Counted from the stretch's first letter, positions 1-13,192 are shown. The stretch: DNA of 64,000 nucleotides from Leclercia sp. S52 (GCF_039727615.1 NZ_CP152474.1:1054001-1118000); one strand, 5' to 3'. The notes: a model not told the origin generated them from the letters alone. Numbers and translations: made by a program.

Positions 1-856
1 GCGTCGCGGCTGCCGCGTACACTACTGCTTCTTTAACCTCGGCGGCGCGGCGCACGAAATTGGCGTGCGTCAGGTGGCTCACTATCTGTGGAACCGCTTC
101 GGCAGCTCCCACCGCGTGCGTTTTGTGGCGATCAACTTTGAGCCGGTAGTTGGCGAGATCCTCGAGAAAGTCGACGACGGCCAGATGGGCGTAATTCTCA
201 AGCGCATGATGGTGCGTGCGGCTTCGAAAGTGGCTGAGCGTTACGGCGTGCAGGCGCTGGTGACCGGCGAAGCGCTGGGCCAGGTCTCCAGCCAGACCCT
301 GACCAACCTGCGTCTTATCGACAACGTCTCTGATACGCTGATCCTGCGTCCGCTGATCTCCCACGATAAAGAGCACATCATCGATCTGGCGCGTGAAATC
401 GGTACGGAAGACTTCGCCCGCACCATGCCGGAATACTGCGGCGTGATTTCCAAGAGCCCGACCGTGAAAGCGGTGAAGTCGAAGATTGAAGCGGAAGAAG
501 AGAACTTCGATTTCAGCATCCTTGAGAAAGTGGTGGCTGAAGCCTCTAACATTGATATCCGCGAGATCGCCCAGCAGACCGAGCAGGATGTGGTCGAAGT
601 GGAGACCGTGAACGGTTTCGGTCCTGACGACGTGCTGCTGGATATCCGCTCTGTGGATGAACAGGATGCGAAGCCGTTTGAGCCGGAGGGTGTGGAAGTG
701 GCCTCGCTGCCGTTCTACAAGCTGAGCACTAAGTTTGGCGATCTGGATAAGAGCAAAACCTATCTGCTGTGGTGCGAGCGCGGGGTGATGAGCCGTCTGC
801 AGGCGCTCTATCTGCGCGAGCAGGGCTTTACCAATGTGAAGGTGTATCGACCATAG
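1..856 (+). CDS. thiI: tRNA sulfurtransferase ThiI, 3' part
   Basis: ThiI transfers sulfur for 4-thiouridine at tRNA position 8 and for the thiazole of thiamine. The reading frame is open from base 2, so the gene begins before the window and about the last 284 residues are present. The AANH/PP-loop domain is followed by a C-terminal rhodanese domain. The two functional cysteines of the enteric protein are visible: one in [12 protein letters not shown] and the rhodanese persulfide cysteine in [10 protein letters not shown]. The protein ends VKVYRP as in E. coli. Identification is by recall of the E. coli sequence and is strong. Confidence 0.97.
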   Translation, partial: RRGCRVHYCFFNLGGAAHEIGVRQVAHYLWNRFGSSHRVRFVAINFEPVVGEILEKVDDGQMGVILKRMMVRAASKVAERYGVQALVTGEALGQVSSQTLTNLRLIDNVSDTLILRPLISHDKEHIIDLAREIGTEDFARTMPEYCGVISKSPTVKAVKSKIEAEEENFDFSILEKVVAEASNIDIREIAQQTEQDVVEVETVNGFGPDDVLLDIRSVDEQDAKPFEPEGVEVASLPFYKLSTKFGDLDKSKTYLLWCERGVMSRLQALYLREQGFTNVKVYRP

Positions 857-863
857 TTTCGAT

Positions 864-934
864 GCCGGGTGGCGACTTCGTCTTACCCGGCCTACATAGA
901 TCGAGTAGGCCCGGCAAGCGCAGCGCCGCCGGGC
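864..934. repeat. REP pair (BIME-like) after thiI
   Basis: Two inverted GC-rich palindromes face each other: GCCGGGTGGCGACTTCG at 864-880 and its counterpart ending GCGCCGCCGGGC at 934. They lie between the convergent genes thiI and yajL. This is the typical site and form of enterobacterial REP elements, which can bind gyrase or IHF and protect mRNA 3' ends. Confidence 0.8.
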
Positions 935-939
935 AATAC

Positions 940-1533
940 TTACGCTTCGTAATAGTTATAAATCCCCGCCGCCATCACCAGCGATGAGGCCACTTCATAG
1001 GCTTTTGCCCGCCCGACCAGCAGCTCGATAATCTTCAACGCAAAATCGATCGACGTGCCCGGCCCCTGGCTGGTTAACAGGTTGACGCGCGGATCCCAGA
1101 CCATACGCTTGTCCACCCACTGCTCTTCGGGAATTTTATCCTTCAGCGTCGGGAAACCGGTCATATTGCCAATCGGGAAGATATTATGTGGAACCAGCAC
1201 CGTGGCCGCGGCCGCGCAGATGGCAGCGACGATGCGTCCGGAATGGTGGAACTGCCTGACCGTCTCGACCAGTAGCGGGCTGTCGCGGAAGCACTCCGCA
1301 CCCTTAATACCACCCGGCAGGACGATGACGTCGTAATCACCGTCGGCAACCTCCACCAGCGGGGCATCGGCCACGATCTTCACCCCGCGCGAGCAGGTGA
1401 TAATCAGATTACCGTCGCTGGCGACGCTTGCTGTCGTGACGTTAATCCCGGCGCGAACCAGCAGATCGATAGTAGTGACCGCTTCGGTCTCTTCGCTACC
1501 AGGGGCGAGGCATACCAGTGCCGACGCGCTCAT
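940..1533 (-). CDS. yajL: Protein/nucleotide deglycase YajL (DJ-1 family)
   Basis: DJ-1/PfpI-fold protein linked to repair of methylglyoxal-glycated proteins and nucleotides and to oxidative stress protection. The start at 1533 gives [19 protein letters not shown], matching the E. coli start, and a 197-residue product (196 in E. coli). A longer frame upstream lies inside panE and has no support. The nucleophilic-elbow cysteine is in [12 protein letters not shown]. coli has a proline where the third alanine after the cysteine stands here. The start overlaps the end of panE by 38 bases, which suggests one transcript with translational coupling. Confidence 0.96.
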   Translation of the reverse strand: MSASALVCLAPGSEETEAVTTIDLLVRAGINVTTASVASDGNLIITCSRGVKIVADAPLVEVADGDYDVIVLPGGIKGAECFRDSPLLVETVRQFHHSGRIVAAICAAAATVLVPHNIFPIGNMTGFPTLKDKIPEEQWVDKRMVWDPRVNLLTSQGPGTSIDFALKIIELLVGRAKAYEVASSLVMAAGIYNYYEA

Positions 1534-2407
1534 ACTCACTCTCCTTACGTTTAACCTGTTCATACAGCCGGACATTTTCCGGCACGCTGATACCGTGCGC
1601 GCGGGCGCGTTTTAGCAGGTAACCGGTAATGTAGTCAATTTCGGTATGGCGTAGCCCGCGGATATCCTGCAGCATCGAAGAGATATTCTGGGCGGTGCTT
1701 TCAATGACCTCTTCAACGTAATAACGAATATCGTCCACCGAGGAGTGAATACCCTCGCGCTCCACCACGGCAGCGACCTCAGCACACAGCGTTGCGACCG
1801 TCTGCGGATGATTTTTAAGCTCACCGTTCGGGCAATCCAGCAGGGCAGTCAGCGGATTGATCACGCAGTTTACCGCCAGCTTGCGCCACATCTGCGGGCG
1901 AATGTTATCGTGCCAGGCGACATCCGGCAGCACCTGCTGGAAACGATCTGCCAGATAACTGTAATCCCCCTCCTGCGCTCTGGCCGGGCCGATGTGGGTC
2001 ATCCCGCTGGCAACATGAACAATCACGTTGCCGTCACGGCGAGCCGCATGGGTAGTAATGGCCATCAGCAACGGCTGGGGAACGCTTTTGAGCTCCTCAA
2101 TGGTGCCCATTCCGTTGTGCAGCAACATAATCGGTGACGAAGAGGGGAGGGTGGACGCCAGCGCCCGCACGGCATCGGAAACCTGCCAGGCTTTCAGGGT
2201 GACCAACAGCAGATCGCTTTGCGCCAGGAAATCAGGATCGTTAGCGATAAGCGATTCGTTAAAGATACTCCCGTCTTCTTCAATCAGGTTTACACTGCAA
2301 TAGGGTTGCGGCACGCGCAGCCAGCCCTGGACTTCATGTCCCTGTTTGCGAAGTGCGGCGAGCCAAAGTTGTCCCAGTGCCCCGCATCCGAGCACGGTAA
2401 TTTTCAT
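1496..2407 (-). CDS. panE: 2-dehydropantoate 2-reductase (ketopantoate reductase)
   Basis: PanE reduces ketopantoate to pantoate with NADPH, a step toward pantothenate and coenzyme A. The 303-residue length equals the E. coli enzyme. The N-terminal Rossmann motif is [14 protein letters not shown] (GxGxxG type). The lysine and asparagine of [16 protein letters not shown] correspond to the conserved catalytic/substrate region of the C-terminal helical domain. The gene runs into yajL, which it overlaps by 38 bases. Confidence 0.97.
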   Translation of the reverse strand: MKITVLGCGALGQLWLAALRKQGHEVQGWLRVPQPYCSVNLIEEDGSIFNESLIANDPDFLAQSDLLLVTLKAWQVSDAVRALASTLPSSSPIMLLHNGMGTIEELKSVPQPLLMAITTHAARRDGNVIVHVASGMTHIGPARAQEGDYSYLADRFQQVLPDVAWHDNIRPQMWRKLAVNCVINPLTALLDCPNGELKNHPQTVATLCAEVAAVVEREGIHSSVDDIRYYVEEVIESTAQNISSMLQDIRGLRHTEIDYITGYLLKRARAHGISVPENVRLYEQVKRKESEYERVGTGMPRPW

Positions 2408-2536
2408 CGTTCCTCCTCACCTGCAACTGCGCCAGGTGTTACAACATGTAGTATAGCGTCGACAACTAAGCTTCTGTTGAGTTATGCCCCGTAGCGGGTA
2501 TTATGCAACGCAACAAAAGTGAAGGGAGAAGAAAAG

Positions 2537-3028
2537 ATGCCATCTTTCGATATTGTTTCTGAAGTTGATATCCAGGAAGTACGTAACGGCGTGGACAACG
2601 CCAGCCGTGAAGTTGAGTCACGTTTCGATTTTCGTGGCGTTGAGGCCAGTTTTGAGCTGAACGACGCAAATAAGACCATTAAGATCCTCAGCGAGTCCGA
2701 TTTTCAGGTCACCCAGCTGCTGGACATTCTGCGCGCCAAGCTGCTGAAGCGCGGCATCGAAGGGACCTCCCTCGACGTGCCGGAGACTTTCGTTCACAGC
2801 GGCAAAACCTGGTTTGTTGAAGCCAAACTGAAGCAGGGCATTGAGAGCGCGATGCAGAAGAAAATCGTCAAGCTCATCAAAGACAGCAAGCTGAAGGTGC
2901 AGGCACAGATTCAGGGCGAAGAGATTCGTGTCACCGGCAAATCCCGCGACGATCTGCAGGGTGTGATGGCACTGGTGCGCGGCGGCGATCTGGGCCAGCC
3001 GTTCCAGTTCAAGAACTTCCGCGATTAA
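2537..3028 (+). CDS. yajQ: YajQ, nucleotide-binding UPF0234 protein
   Basis: Small cytosolic protein of the YajQ family, which binds nucleotides. Related proteins in other gammaproteobacteria bind cyclic di-GMP. The start at 2537 ([11 protein letters not shown]) is preferred over an upstream in-frame ATG because AGGGAGAAG stands in front of it and it matches the E. coli start. The product has 163 residues and two tandem ferredoxin-like folds, and ends [11 protein letters not shown]. It is divergent from panE and converges on yajR across a shared terminator. Confidence 0.96.
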   Translation: MPSFDIVSEVDIQEVRNGVDNASREVESRFDFRGVEASFELNDANKTIKILSESDFQVTQLLDILRAKLLKRGIEGTSLDVPETFVHSGKTWFVEAKLKQGIESAMQKKIVKLIKDSKLKVQAQIQGEEIRVTGKSRDDLQGVMALVRGGDLGQPFQFKNFRD

Positions 3029-3057
3029 GAAAAAGCCCGGCGATGCCGGGCTTTTTT
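3029..3057. terminator. Bidirectional terminator yajQ/yajR
   Basis: AAGCCCGGC-GAT-GCCGGGCTT forms a 9-bp stem with an A run on one side and a T run (3051-3058) on the other. It can end yajQ on the plus strand and yajR on the minus strand. Confidence 0.85.
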
Positions 3058-4419
3058 TCAGGCTTTAAGCGCCTGCTCAACTTCAAAGCGGTTAGTCACT
3101 TTGCTGTCGATTTTGACATACAGACTGCGCTCTTCCGGCACCAGTAATACCTCGCTGACACCCTCTTTAGCTTCAAGTCGCTGTTTTAATGCTTCGCTCA
3201 CTTCAACTTCCTGCGGAATTTCCACCCGCAGGCTGCTGACATAACGCGGTTCTTTCATGGTGCTGGCTACCAGCAGCCAGACCGTTGCCAGCAGCGCACC
3301 CGCCAGGAAGACGGTTTGTGAATCAAACATGCCATCGACCCAGCCTCCCAGAGACCCGCCGATTGCCACACCGATAAACTGGCTGGTGGAGTAGATCCCC
3401 ATCGCCGTTCCTTTATAGCCGGCCGGAGATTCTTTACTGATTAACGACGGCAGCAGGGCTTCCATCAGGTTAAAGGCGAGGAAGAACAGCTGCACGCCTG
3501 CGACCAGCTCCCAGAAGTGCGGGCCGGAACCCCAGAGCACGATTTCGGCGATCAACAGCAGGGCGACGCAGGCCAGGAAGACGCGCTTCATCCGGCGCTT
3601 TACTTCGGCATAAATAATAAACGGCACCACGGACACAAAAGAGATAAGCATGGTGACCAGGTAGATTTTCCAGTGCTCAGCCGCCGGAAAACCGGCAGCG
3701 GCCAGCTGGCCGGGCAGGGCGACAAAGGTGGACATCAACAGGATATGCAGGCACATGATGCCGAAGTTGAGCTTCAGCAGACGCGGCTCGACCAGCACCT
3801 TGCTGAAGCAGCCTTTGACCATCCCCGATTCGCGGTTCAGGACATGGTTTTTGCTGTCGGGAACGACCCAAATGGTCAGCGCGATGCCGAGGGTCGCCAG
3901 CACGGCGATCATCCAGAACAGGGCATGTAGCCCGAGCGCATGGGTGATGATGGGGCCCAGCACCATCGCGATAGCAAAGGTCACGCCGAAGCTGACGCCA
4001 ATAAAGGCCATCGCTTTGGTGCGGTTCTGTTCGCGGGTCAGATCGGACAGCAGCGCCATCACGGCAGCGGCGATGGCCCCGGAGCCCTGCAGCGCACGGC
4101 CGAGAATGATGCCCCAAATGGAGTGGGAGAGGGCGGCGACCACGCTACCGGCGACAAACACCAGCAGCCCGCCGACGATCAGCGGCTTGCGGCCGACGCG
4201 ATCGGAGAGCAGGCCAAAGGGGATCTGAAAGACCGCCTGCGCCAGGCCATAAATACCGATGGCAAGGCCAATTAACGCCTCGCTTGCTCCCTGTAACGCC
4301 ATGCCGTATGTGGTCAGAACAGGCAGGACCATAAACATGCCGAGCATACGCAACGAAAAAACTGTGCCCAAACCCCAGGTGGCGCGTAGCTCGCCTGGCG
4401 TCATTTTATAATCGTTCAT
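3058..4419 (-). CDS. yajR: MFS transporter YajR
   Basis: Inner-membrane major facilitator superfamily protein with 12 predicted membrane segments and a C-terminal cytosolic ferredoxin-like YAM domain (about residues 385-453). Its substrate is not established. The family motif A between segments 2 and 3 is GLLSDRVGRKPL. The start at 4419 (MNDYKMTPGE) matches E. coli; an ATG two codons upstream is possible. Length is 453 residues (454 in E. coli). Confidence 0.93.
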   Translation of the reverse strand: MNDYKMTPGELRATWGLGTVFSLRMLGMFMVLPVLTTYGMALQGASEALIGLAIGIYGLAQAVFQIPFGLLSDRVGRKPLIVGGLLVFVAGSVVAALSHSIWGIILGRALQGSGAIAAAVMALLSDLTREQNRTKAMAFIGVSFGVTFAIAMVLGPIITHALGLHALFWMIAVLATLGIALTIWVVPDSKNHVLNRESGMVKGCFSKVLVEPRLLKLNFGIMCLHILLMSTFVALPGQLAAAGFPAAEHWKIYLVTMLISFVSVVPFIIYAEVKRRMKRVFLACVALLLIAEIVLWGSGPHFWELVAGVQLFFLAFNLMEALLPSLISKESPAGYKGTAMGIYSTSQFIGVAIGGSLGGWVDGMFDSQTVFLAGALLATVWLLVASTMKEPRYVSSLRVEIPQEVEVSEALKQRLEAKEGVSEVLLVPEERSLYVKIDSKVTNRFEVEQALKA

Positions 4420-4592
4420 TACCACCTCTGTCTAAAAAGCGCGTTCAGTGTAGTGCGAGTGGGCGTTCCGGTAAACAGAGCGATGGTGAACAAATATAAA
4501 TTACATGAATGATCTGTGCTATTAAGCAGAGAAAGGAGTGACGAAAGGGGAGGGGATAATCGTGCTTCGAGGTGAGATAATTAATAATGAAC

Positions 4593-4620
4593 CAGGAACA
4601 GGGTGAATAACCTGTTCCTG
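4593..4620 (-). terminator. Hairpin after the double-glycine peptide gene
   Basis: CAGGAACAGG and CCTGTTCCTG form a perfect 10-bp stem with an 8-base loop, 15 bases past the stop codon of the peptide gene. On the minus strand it is followed by a T-rich but interrupted stretch (GGTTCATTATTAATTATC). It is a plausible intrinsic terminator and suggests the peptide gene is transcribed alone. Confidence 0.55.
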
Positions 4621-4634
4621 TAGCGGTACGTATT

Positions 4635-4967
4635 TTACGCGTTAGCTTTGACCAGGAAGTTATTCCAGTCACCGGCAGCATTGTTCACGAAAGATGACCA
4701 GCTATTTCCTGCCGTTTCGACAAAACCATTCCAGTTATTTGAACCGGTATTGACAAAGGTTTGCCAGTTAGAGGCACCCACCACGAACGAGCCAAACGCA
4801 ATGGCGCTGTCAACCACGAAGTCAGCAAAGGCGGTGCCAGAGGTGGCAACGAAGGAACCGAAGCCAACCGCGGAGTTATACACAAAGCTGGTGAAGCCGG
4901 TTGCGGCGCCGAACAGATTAAAGCCGCCGGAGATGTAGTGCATTTCATTCAGTGATAATTCTTTCAC
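4635..4967 (-). CDS. Unrecognised double-glycine-leader peptide with eight 11-residue repeats
   Basis: I do not recognise this 110-residue protein. It starts with GTG at 4967 behind a good ribosome site (AAGGA, about 7 bases upstream). Residues 1-15, MKELSLNEMHYISGG, match the double-glycine leader of class II microcins and bacteriocins (compare colicin V), with conserved hydrophobic positions, Glu8 and the GG cleavage site. Residues 24-110 are eight tandem repeats of the form x-[F/W]-x-x-F-V-x-x-[A/S/G]-x-x; the fourth is one residue short. The first four use Phe at position 2 and are Val-rich; the last four use Trp and are Asn/Gly-rich. Only one lysine, near the C-terminus, lies in the mature part. 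No C39-peptidase exporter or immunity gene is seen nearby. It could be a bacteriocin-like peptide or a secreted amphipathic protein. Confidence 0.8.
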   Translation of the reverse strand: MKELSLNEMHYISGGFNLFGAATGFTSFVYNSAVGFGSFVATSGTAFADFVVDSAIAFGSFVVGASNWQTFVNTGSNNWNGFVETAGNSWSSFVNNAAGDWNNFLVKANA

Positions 4968-5149
4968 TTTTATTTCCTTATTAAATGAAAAAGGGCGTGA
5001 GCAAAAAACTCACGGCGGAAGAGTACCACCAGGGAATAACAATCAGACAGGCAAAAAGTAGCGAAAGGATTTATATGCTCTTTTTTTTAACTTAATTAAT
5101 ATTTGAGGGTGATCTGTCGTGCGGTAATAATTAATTTTTGATATGACAT

Positions 5150-5187
5150 AAAAAAACAGCCCGCGACCATTAAGGTAGCGGGCTGTT
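5150..5187 (-). terminator. Terminator of the cyo operon
   Basis: AACAGCCCGC (5155-5164) pairs with GCGGGCTGTT (5178-5187). On the minus strand the stem is followed by a run of seven T, 22 bases past the cyoE stop codon. This is a strong intrinsic terminator. Confidence 0.88.
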
Positions 5188-5208
5188 GAGTGACGCCGTC
5201 TGGCGAAC

Positions 5209-6096
5209 TTACCAGACGTAGGTCAGCAGATTATGTGAATCCGGCACCATAAAGTCGACGGACATCATCACCGACAGGGAAGTGATAGCGACAATAGAGA
5301 ACACAAACAGTTTGCGTGCCCAGACTTTGTCGTCTTCCACTTTATAACCTCGCAGTGCCATACCGAGCCACCAGACGCTTACCGCCGCAGCAACCACCAG
5401 ATATTTGTACCCGGCGTAACCGCCCAGAGAGAGCATTAGCGTAGCAACCGCAAAGGCAATGATGTAGAGCGTGATATGGTTCTTGGCAACGGAAATGCCT
5501 TTCACCACCGGCAGTACCGGAATGTTCGCTGCCTGATAATCCTTAAAGCGGAAAATCGCAATGGCGTAGGAGTGCGGCATCTGCCACAGGCTAAAGATAG
5601 CCAGCAGGATCAGCGCACCGCTGTCGAACTCGTTGGTAACCGCGCAGTAGCCAATCACCGGCGGCGCAGCGCCGGAGAGTGAACCAATCAGCGTACCGTA
5701 GACGGAGTGACGTTTCATATACAGGCTGTAGACGCCCACATACACCACGAAACCCATCACCCCCAGCCAGCAGGCCAGAGGGTTGGCGCCGAACCACAGC
5801 AGCATAAAGCCAGCAATACCCAGCAAGGTGGCGTACACCAGCGAGACGGCAGGGGACATCAGGCCTTTTACCAGCACCCGATTTTTGGTCCTTTCCATCT
5901 TCCTGTCGATATCCATGTCGATGTAGTTGTTAAATACACAACCGGACGCGACAACCAGTGACACCCCAACCAGCGTGTAGATAAAGAGGGTGTAATCGAT
6001 GCTGCCCTTAGAGGCCAGCAGGAACCCTCCGATCACCGAGATCAGGTTGCCAAAGATGATGCCAGGTTTTGTGACTTGCAGGTATTGCTTAAACAT
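5209..6096 (-). CDS. cyoE: Protoheme IX farnesyltransferase (heme O synthase) CyoE
   Basis: CyoE farnesylates heme B to heme O, the heme of cytochrome bo3. It is a UbiA-family membrane enzyme with about nine segments. The Asp-rich prenyl-diphosphate motif is visible as [15 protein letters not shown], and a second conserved loop as [16 protein letters not shown]. The start at 6096 ([12 protein letters not shown]) gives 295 residues, as in E. coli; the longer upstream frame lies in cyoD. It is the last gene of cyoABCDE. Confidence 0.97.
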   Translation of the reverse strand: MFKQYLQVTKPGIIFGNLISVIGGFLLASKGSIDYTLFIYTLVGVSLVVASGCVFNNYIDMDIDRKMERTKNRVLVKGLMSPAVSLVYATLLGIAGFMLLWFGANPLACWLGVMGFVVYVGVYSLYMKRHSVYGTLIGSLSGAAPPVIGYCAVTNEFDSGALILLAIFSLWQMPHSYAIAIFRFKDYQAANIPVLPVVKGISVAKNHITLYIIAFAVATLMLSLGGYAGYKYLVVAAAVSVWWLGMALRGYKVEDDKVWARKLFVFSIVAITSLSVMMSVDFMVPDSHNLLTYVW

Positions 6097-6107
6097 ACTC
6101 GCCGCTC

Positions 6108-6433
6108 TTAGTGAACCATCATGTTGTAGTTGAGGTTCCACATGATCCAGATGGAGCCGACTACCAGGATTGCGATGATAATCACGGTAAAGATGAATGC
6201 CGTCATGTTCCAGCCTTCATCAGATTTGGTGTTCATGTGCAGGAAGCAAACCAGATGCACCAGAATCTGCACTACCGCGGTAACCAGGACAGTGCCCAGG
6301 ATTGCCGCGTGAGAAGCAGTACCGCTCATCACCATCCAGAACGGGATCACCGTCAGGATGATCGACAGGATGAAACCTGTCATGTAGGTTTTTACGCTAC
6401 CGTGGGAAGCGCCATGATCGTTTGAATGACTCA

Positions 6434-6434
<1 letters not shown>
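6108..6434 (-). CDS. cyoD: Cytochrome bo3 ubiquinol oxidase subunit IV CyoD
   Basis: Small inner-membrane subunit (108 residues, three membrane segments) of the proton-pumping quinol oxidase, thought to assist assembly of the CuB site in subunit I. The start at 6434 ([17 protein letters not shown]) overlaps the cyoC stop codon by one base (TAATG), which implies translational coupling. The longer in-frame extension upstream is not used. Confidence 0.96.
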
Positions 6435-9993
<3,559 letters not shown>

Positions 9994-10470
9994 TTAACGA
10001 CCTCAATTCCACGGGGACCTGGTGGCGTTTAAAGTGTGGGGGCATTTTACGGGAACGTTACATTACTGTAAACATCATTAGACCTGTGTCAGGAACGTGT
10101 TACCAGGTTCTGCCAGGGAAGTCACAGATGTTGCAAATTATAACCGGTTTTCAGACGCAAGCACCGCCAGACGGGCGTTATAACGAAACAGACTCGGTAG
10201 GTAGGGTAAAAAGGGCAATTGGTATAACCATTGCTAAAAACACACAAATCATTAACAAATAATTATCAATAAAAAGACAACTAAAAAACGTAAAATTAAT
10301 GTTTCGTTTGCTGAATCGGTTAACGAAAAATAGCCTGGTTCCCACGTTCCAATAATTTCCGGAATTCTAAGTGGCACGAAACAACAAATATTATTTTTCC
10401 ATGGCCAAATTTATTTACCGTTATAATTTACATGGGTGATTACAACGGAAAATAACATTTTACGCCTGTT
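9994..10470. other. cyoA-ampG intergenic region (477 bp)
   Basis: No gene is visible here. The part beyond 10200 is AT-rich and contains runs such as ATTAACAAATAATTATC that resemble ArcA/H-NS-type targets, but I cannot assign a site. The region must hold the cyo promoter, which in E. coli is under ArcA and other redox and nutrient regulators. Confidence 0.5.
10137..10142 (-). promoter_or_regulatory. Possible -10 box of the cyoA promoter
   Basis: On the minus strand TATAAT lies about 145 bases before the cyoA start, inside CCGGTTATAATTTGC. No good -35 box lies 16-18 bases upstream, so an activator-dependent promoter or chance match are both possible. Confidence 0.35.
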
Positions 10471-11946
10471 TCACACCCTGTGGCTCTCACGCATGGCCAG
10501 GTAGTCAAGGAGGGCACCCGTCAGGATCCCGGTCAGCGCCAGAAGAGCGCCTGTGTCCAGCAGGAGCAGGCTAAACGGCAGTGCGAGGGTGGTGGTGGCA
10601 TTGAGAATCGTCACGATGAGCCACAGCGCCAGTAACAGCGATCCCACCAGCAATATTCTTAATGCAAAGCGATAGGCCGTCGGGAAACGCGTCCGGACCA
10701 TAAAGTGTTCCGTCTGCTGGGTATATTCCAGCGAGCGACGACATATTAAGAGCAACAACAGCCCCGGAATAGCCGCAAAGACGGAAAAGAGATAAAACTC
10801 AGCCCAACCGTGCGCTTCCACAAACCAGCCCGCGATAGGGCCAACATACACCCGACCCACGGCAGAGAGCGCAGAGAGCAGGGCGAACTGGGTCGCGGAG
10901 AAGGATTTGTTGCACAGGGTCATCAGCAGGGCGACAAACGCAGCCGTCCCCATCCCGCCGCACAGGTTTTCAAAGAACACTGCCGCCGCCATGCTGAGCA
11001 TATGCTTATCGGTGATGGAGAGCAGCCAGTAACCGGCATTCGACACGCCCTGCAGGATGCCGAAGATCAGCAGCGCGCGGAACAGGCTTAAGCGCTGCAT
11101 CAGGACGCCGCCATACAGCGCGCCGATAATAGTAGCAATCAGCCCCAGCGTCTTATTCACCACCCCCACTTCGCCAGCATCGAAGCCTACGCCGCGGATT
11201 AAAAAGGTGGTGGTCAGGCTCATGGCAAACGCATCCCCGAGCTTATACAACACAATCAGCAGCAGAATAAGCCAGGCATTGTTGCGGCCAAAGAAGTCGC
11301 GCAGCGGTTCGGCAACCGCCTGTTCGAGGGAGCGGGGAACGGGAATAACGTCGCTCGGTTCAGGAGCCAGGAACGTTGCAATCATGCACGGGATCAGCAG
11401 GGCAGCCATCAGCCAGTACATGCCCTGCCAGCCCAGATAACGGTCTGCCAGCCATAATGCCAGCCCGCCGGAGACCAGCATCCCCAGGCGATAGCCCAGC
11501 ACGCTGATAGCGGCCCCGGCGCCACGCTCTTCGGCCGAGAGCACGTCCGTTTTCCAGGCATCAAAAACGATATCCTGCGACGCGGAGCAGAAGGCGATCA
11601 CTACCGCCAGCGCGGCCATCCAGCGCAGCTGCGACGCGGGTTCGAGGAAGCCCATCGCGGCAACCGCCAGCAGCAGCATCGCCTGGGTCATCAGCAACCA
11701 GCCACGACGCCTGCCGAGGAACGGCGGTGTGTAACGGTCCATCATCGGCGACCATAAGAACTTGAAGACATAGGCCTGGCCGACCAGCGAGAAGAAGCCG
11801 ATGGTTTTGAGATCGATATTTTCTACGGTCATCCACGCCTGAAGCGTGCCGGATGTCAGAGCGAGGGGTAAACCGGAGGCGAAACCGAGGATCAGCAGGA
11901 TAGCTGATTTAGGCTGCTGGAAAATACGTAAGTATTGACTGGACAT
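10471..11946 (-). CDS. ampG: Muropeptide transporter AmpG
   Basis: Inner-membrane MFS-type permease that imports GlcNAc-anhydroMurNAc peptides from the periplasm for cell-wall recycling. In species with ampC it supplies the inducer of the beta-lactamase. The length is 491 residues, the same as E. coli, with conserved blocks GFASGLPLALTSGTLQAW, SQDIVFDAWKTDVL and FFENLCGGMGTAAFVALL. The C-terminal segment is more divergent than the rest. yajG lies 45 bases upstream on the same strand, so the two are probably co-transcribed. Confidence 0.96.
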   Translation of the reverse strand: MSSQYLRIFQQPKSAILLILGFASGLPLALTSGTLQAWMTVENIDLKTIGFFSLVGQAYVFKFLWSPMMDRYTPPFLGRRRGWLLMTQAMLLLAVAAMGFLEPASQLRWMAALAVVIAFCSASQDIVFDAWKTDVLSAEERGAGAAISVLGYRLGMLVSGGLALWLADRYLGWQGMYWLMAALLIPCMIATFLAPEPSDVIPVPRSLEQAVAEPLRDFFGRNNAWLILLLIVLYKLGDAFAMSLTTTFLIRGVGFDAGEVGVVNKTLGLIATIIGALYGGVLMQRLSLFRALLIFGILQGVSNAGYWLLSITDKHMLSMAAAVFFENLCGGMGTAAFVALLMTLCNKSFSATQFALLSALSAVGRVYVGPIAGWFVEAHGWAEFYLFSVFAAIPGLLLLLICRRSLEYTQQTEHFMVRTRFPTAYRFALRILLVGSLLLALWLIVTILNATTTLALPFSLLLLDTGALLALTGILTGALLDYLAMRESHRV

Positions 11947-11991
11947 GGGCAGGCTAGCTGACCCGACCGTGAGTCGGGTCAGCAGGCAGAA

Positions 11992-12570
11992 TTAACGTGC
12001 GTTCTGCTTGATGAATTCGTGAATGCTGGTGTCCTGCGCCATATCGGCGATGGTGTCGGTCAGCACACTGTTTACGGCATTAGCGATATTGGTGTTGGTT
12101 GCCTGGAATGCGCCCTCAACAGAGTAGCTCGCACGGTAGTTCTTGTTCATCTTATTGCCGTTCTTCGCGGTGGCGATGATGGCGATATCGGCTTTGGTCG
12201 CGATGTTGTAGCGCACGTTGCCCTGAGAGACGTCAGCGTACAGGTTGTTGACGATAATCTGCAGATCTACCGCGCCGCTTGGGCCAACCATGTAGCCGCG
12301 TGCGGTCATTTGCTTCTCGAGCACTTCCTGCAGCAGGAAACGCAGATCGCGGGAGGCCGTCAGCGTCACCAGCTGGTTATCACGGGTGACTTTCGCCAGC
12401 GCCTGGTCTGTGCGCTGATCCGCGCCGTTGATGCTGACGGTGACGCCCATCAGGCTTGGGTCCTGCTGCGGCAGAGAGATCTTCGGCGAAACATCAATAG
12501 TAGTTGGCGGGGTAGCACAGCCGGCCAGCATAAAGAGGGCGACTAAAGGGAAAAGGAGTTTTTTTAACAT
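11992..12570 (-). CDS. yajG: Lipoprotein YajG
   Basis: Outer-membrane-type lipoprotein of unknown function. The start at 12570 gives MLKKLLFPLVALFMLAGC, a signal peptide and lipobox with the acylated cysteine at residue 18. A longer frame upstream would bury the signal peptide and is rejected. The product has 192 residues. It lies upstream of ampG and divergent from bolA. Confidence 0.93.
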   Translation of the reverse strand: MLKKLLFPLVALFMLAGCATPPTTIDVSPKISLPQQDPSLMGVTVSINGADQRTDQALAKVTRDNQLVTLTASRDLRFLLQEVLEKQMTARGYMVGPSGAVDLQIIVNNLYADVSQGNVRYNIATKADIAIIATAKNGNKMNKNYRASYSVEGAFQATNTNIANAVNSVLTDTIADMAQDTSIHEFIKQNAR

Positions 12571-12874
12571 GTTCAGGCTCTCAACGAATCGTAAGCATAT
12601 ATAGAAAAAAATTGCCGCCATCATAACATCGCCAACGGCAAGGGGAAGTGGTCAACGCATGTAAATTCATCGCCTTGTTTGAAAACTGACCACCTGAAAC
12701 GCTTTTCCGTTATCCAGGCGACAAAACGACTCCCCCCTTATAGGACTTCATACGGTTGAATGAGAAAATCAGACGAAAGCTAAATTTTTGTTGTCTTGTT
12801 GTTATGCAAGCGGTAAAAGCGGCTAACATTTAAAGGGATGGGTGACATCTCAGCGTTGTCGGAGGAGTAATTTC

Positions 12875-13192
12875 ATGATGATACGTGAACAGATTGAAGA
12901 TAAGTTAAGGGCGGCGTTCGAACCTGTGTTCCTTGAAGTCGTCGACGAAAGCTATCGTCATAACGTACCGGCAGGCTCTGAGAGCCACTTTAAAGTGGTG
13001 CTGGTCAGCGATCGTTTCGCTGGTGAGCGTTTTCTTAACCGTCACCGTATGATTTACGGAACCCTGACGGAAGAGCTCTCGACCACGGTCCATGCGCTGG
13101 CGTTGCACACTTATACGATCAAAGAGTGGAAGGGCTTGCAGGATACGATTTTCGCATCGCCACCGTGCCGGGGAGCCGGGACGATCGCGTAA
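12875..13192 (+). CDS. bolA: BolA transcriptional/iron-sulfur regulator
   Basis: BolA controls cell shape and biofilm traits in stationary phase and can form Fe-S complexes with monothiol glutaredoxins. The 105-residue product carries the class II KH-like fold, with the conserved [12 protein letters not shown] and RHRMIYGTL blocks and the invariant histidine of [10 protein letters not shown]. The start at 12875 follows GGAGGAG by seven bases; a second ATG three bases on is also possible. Confidence 0.95.
   Translation: MMIREQIEDKLRAAFEPVFLEVVDESYRHNVPAGSESHFKVVLVSDRFAGERFLNRHRMIYGTLTEELSTTVHALALHTYTIKEWKGLQDTIFASPPCRGAGTIA

Noticed and set aside
4445..4681. 78-codon minus-strand frame downstream of the double-glycine peptide, considered as an immunity gene
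   Set aside because: It begins inside the peptide gene in another frame, has no ribosome site, crosses the terminator hairpin, and has no coherent membrane-protein pattern apart from one hydrophobic stretch.
10250..10470. AT-rich tract before ampG as a Fur or ArcA operator
   Set aside because: Several partial matches exist, but none is good enough to separate from chance in such AT-rich sequence.
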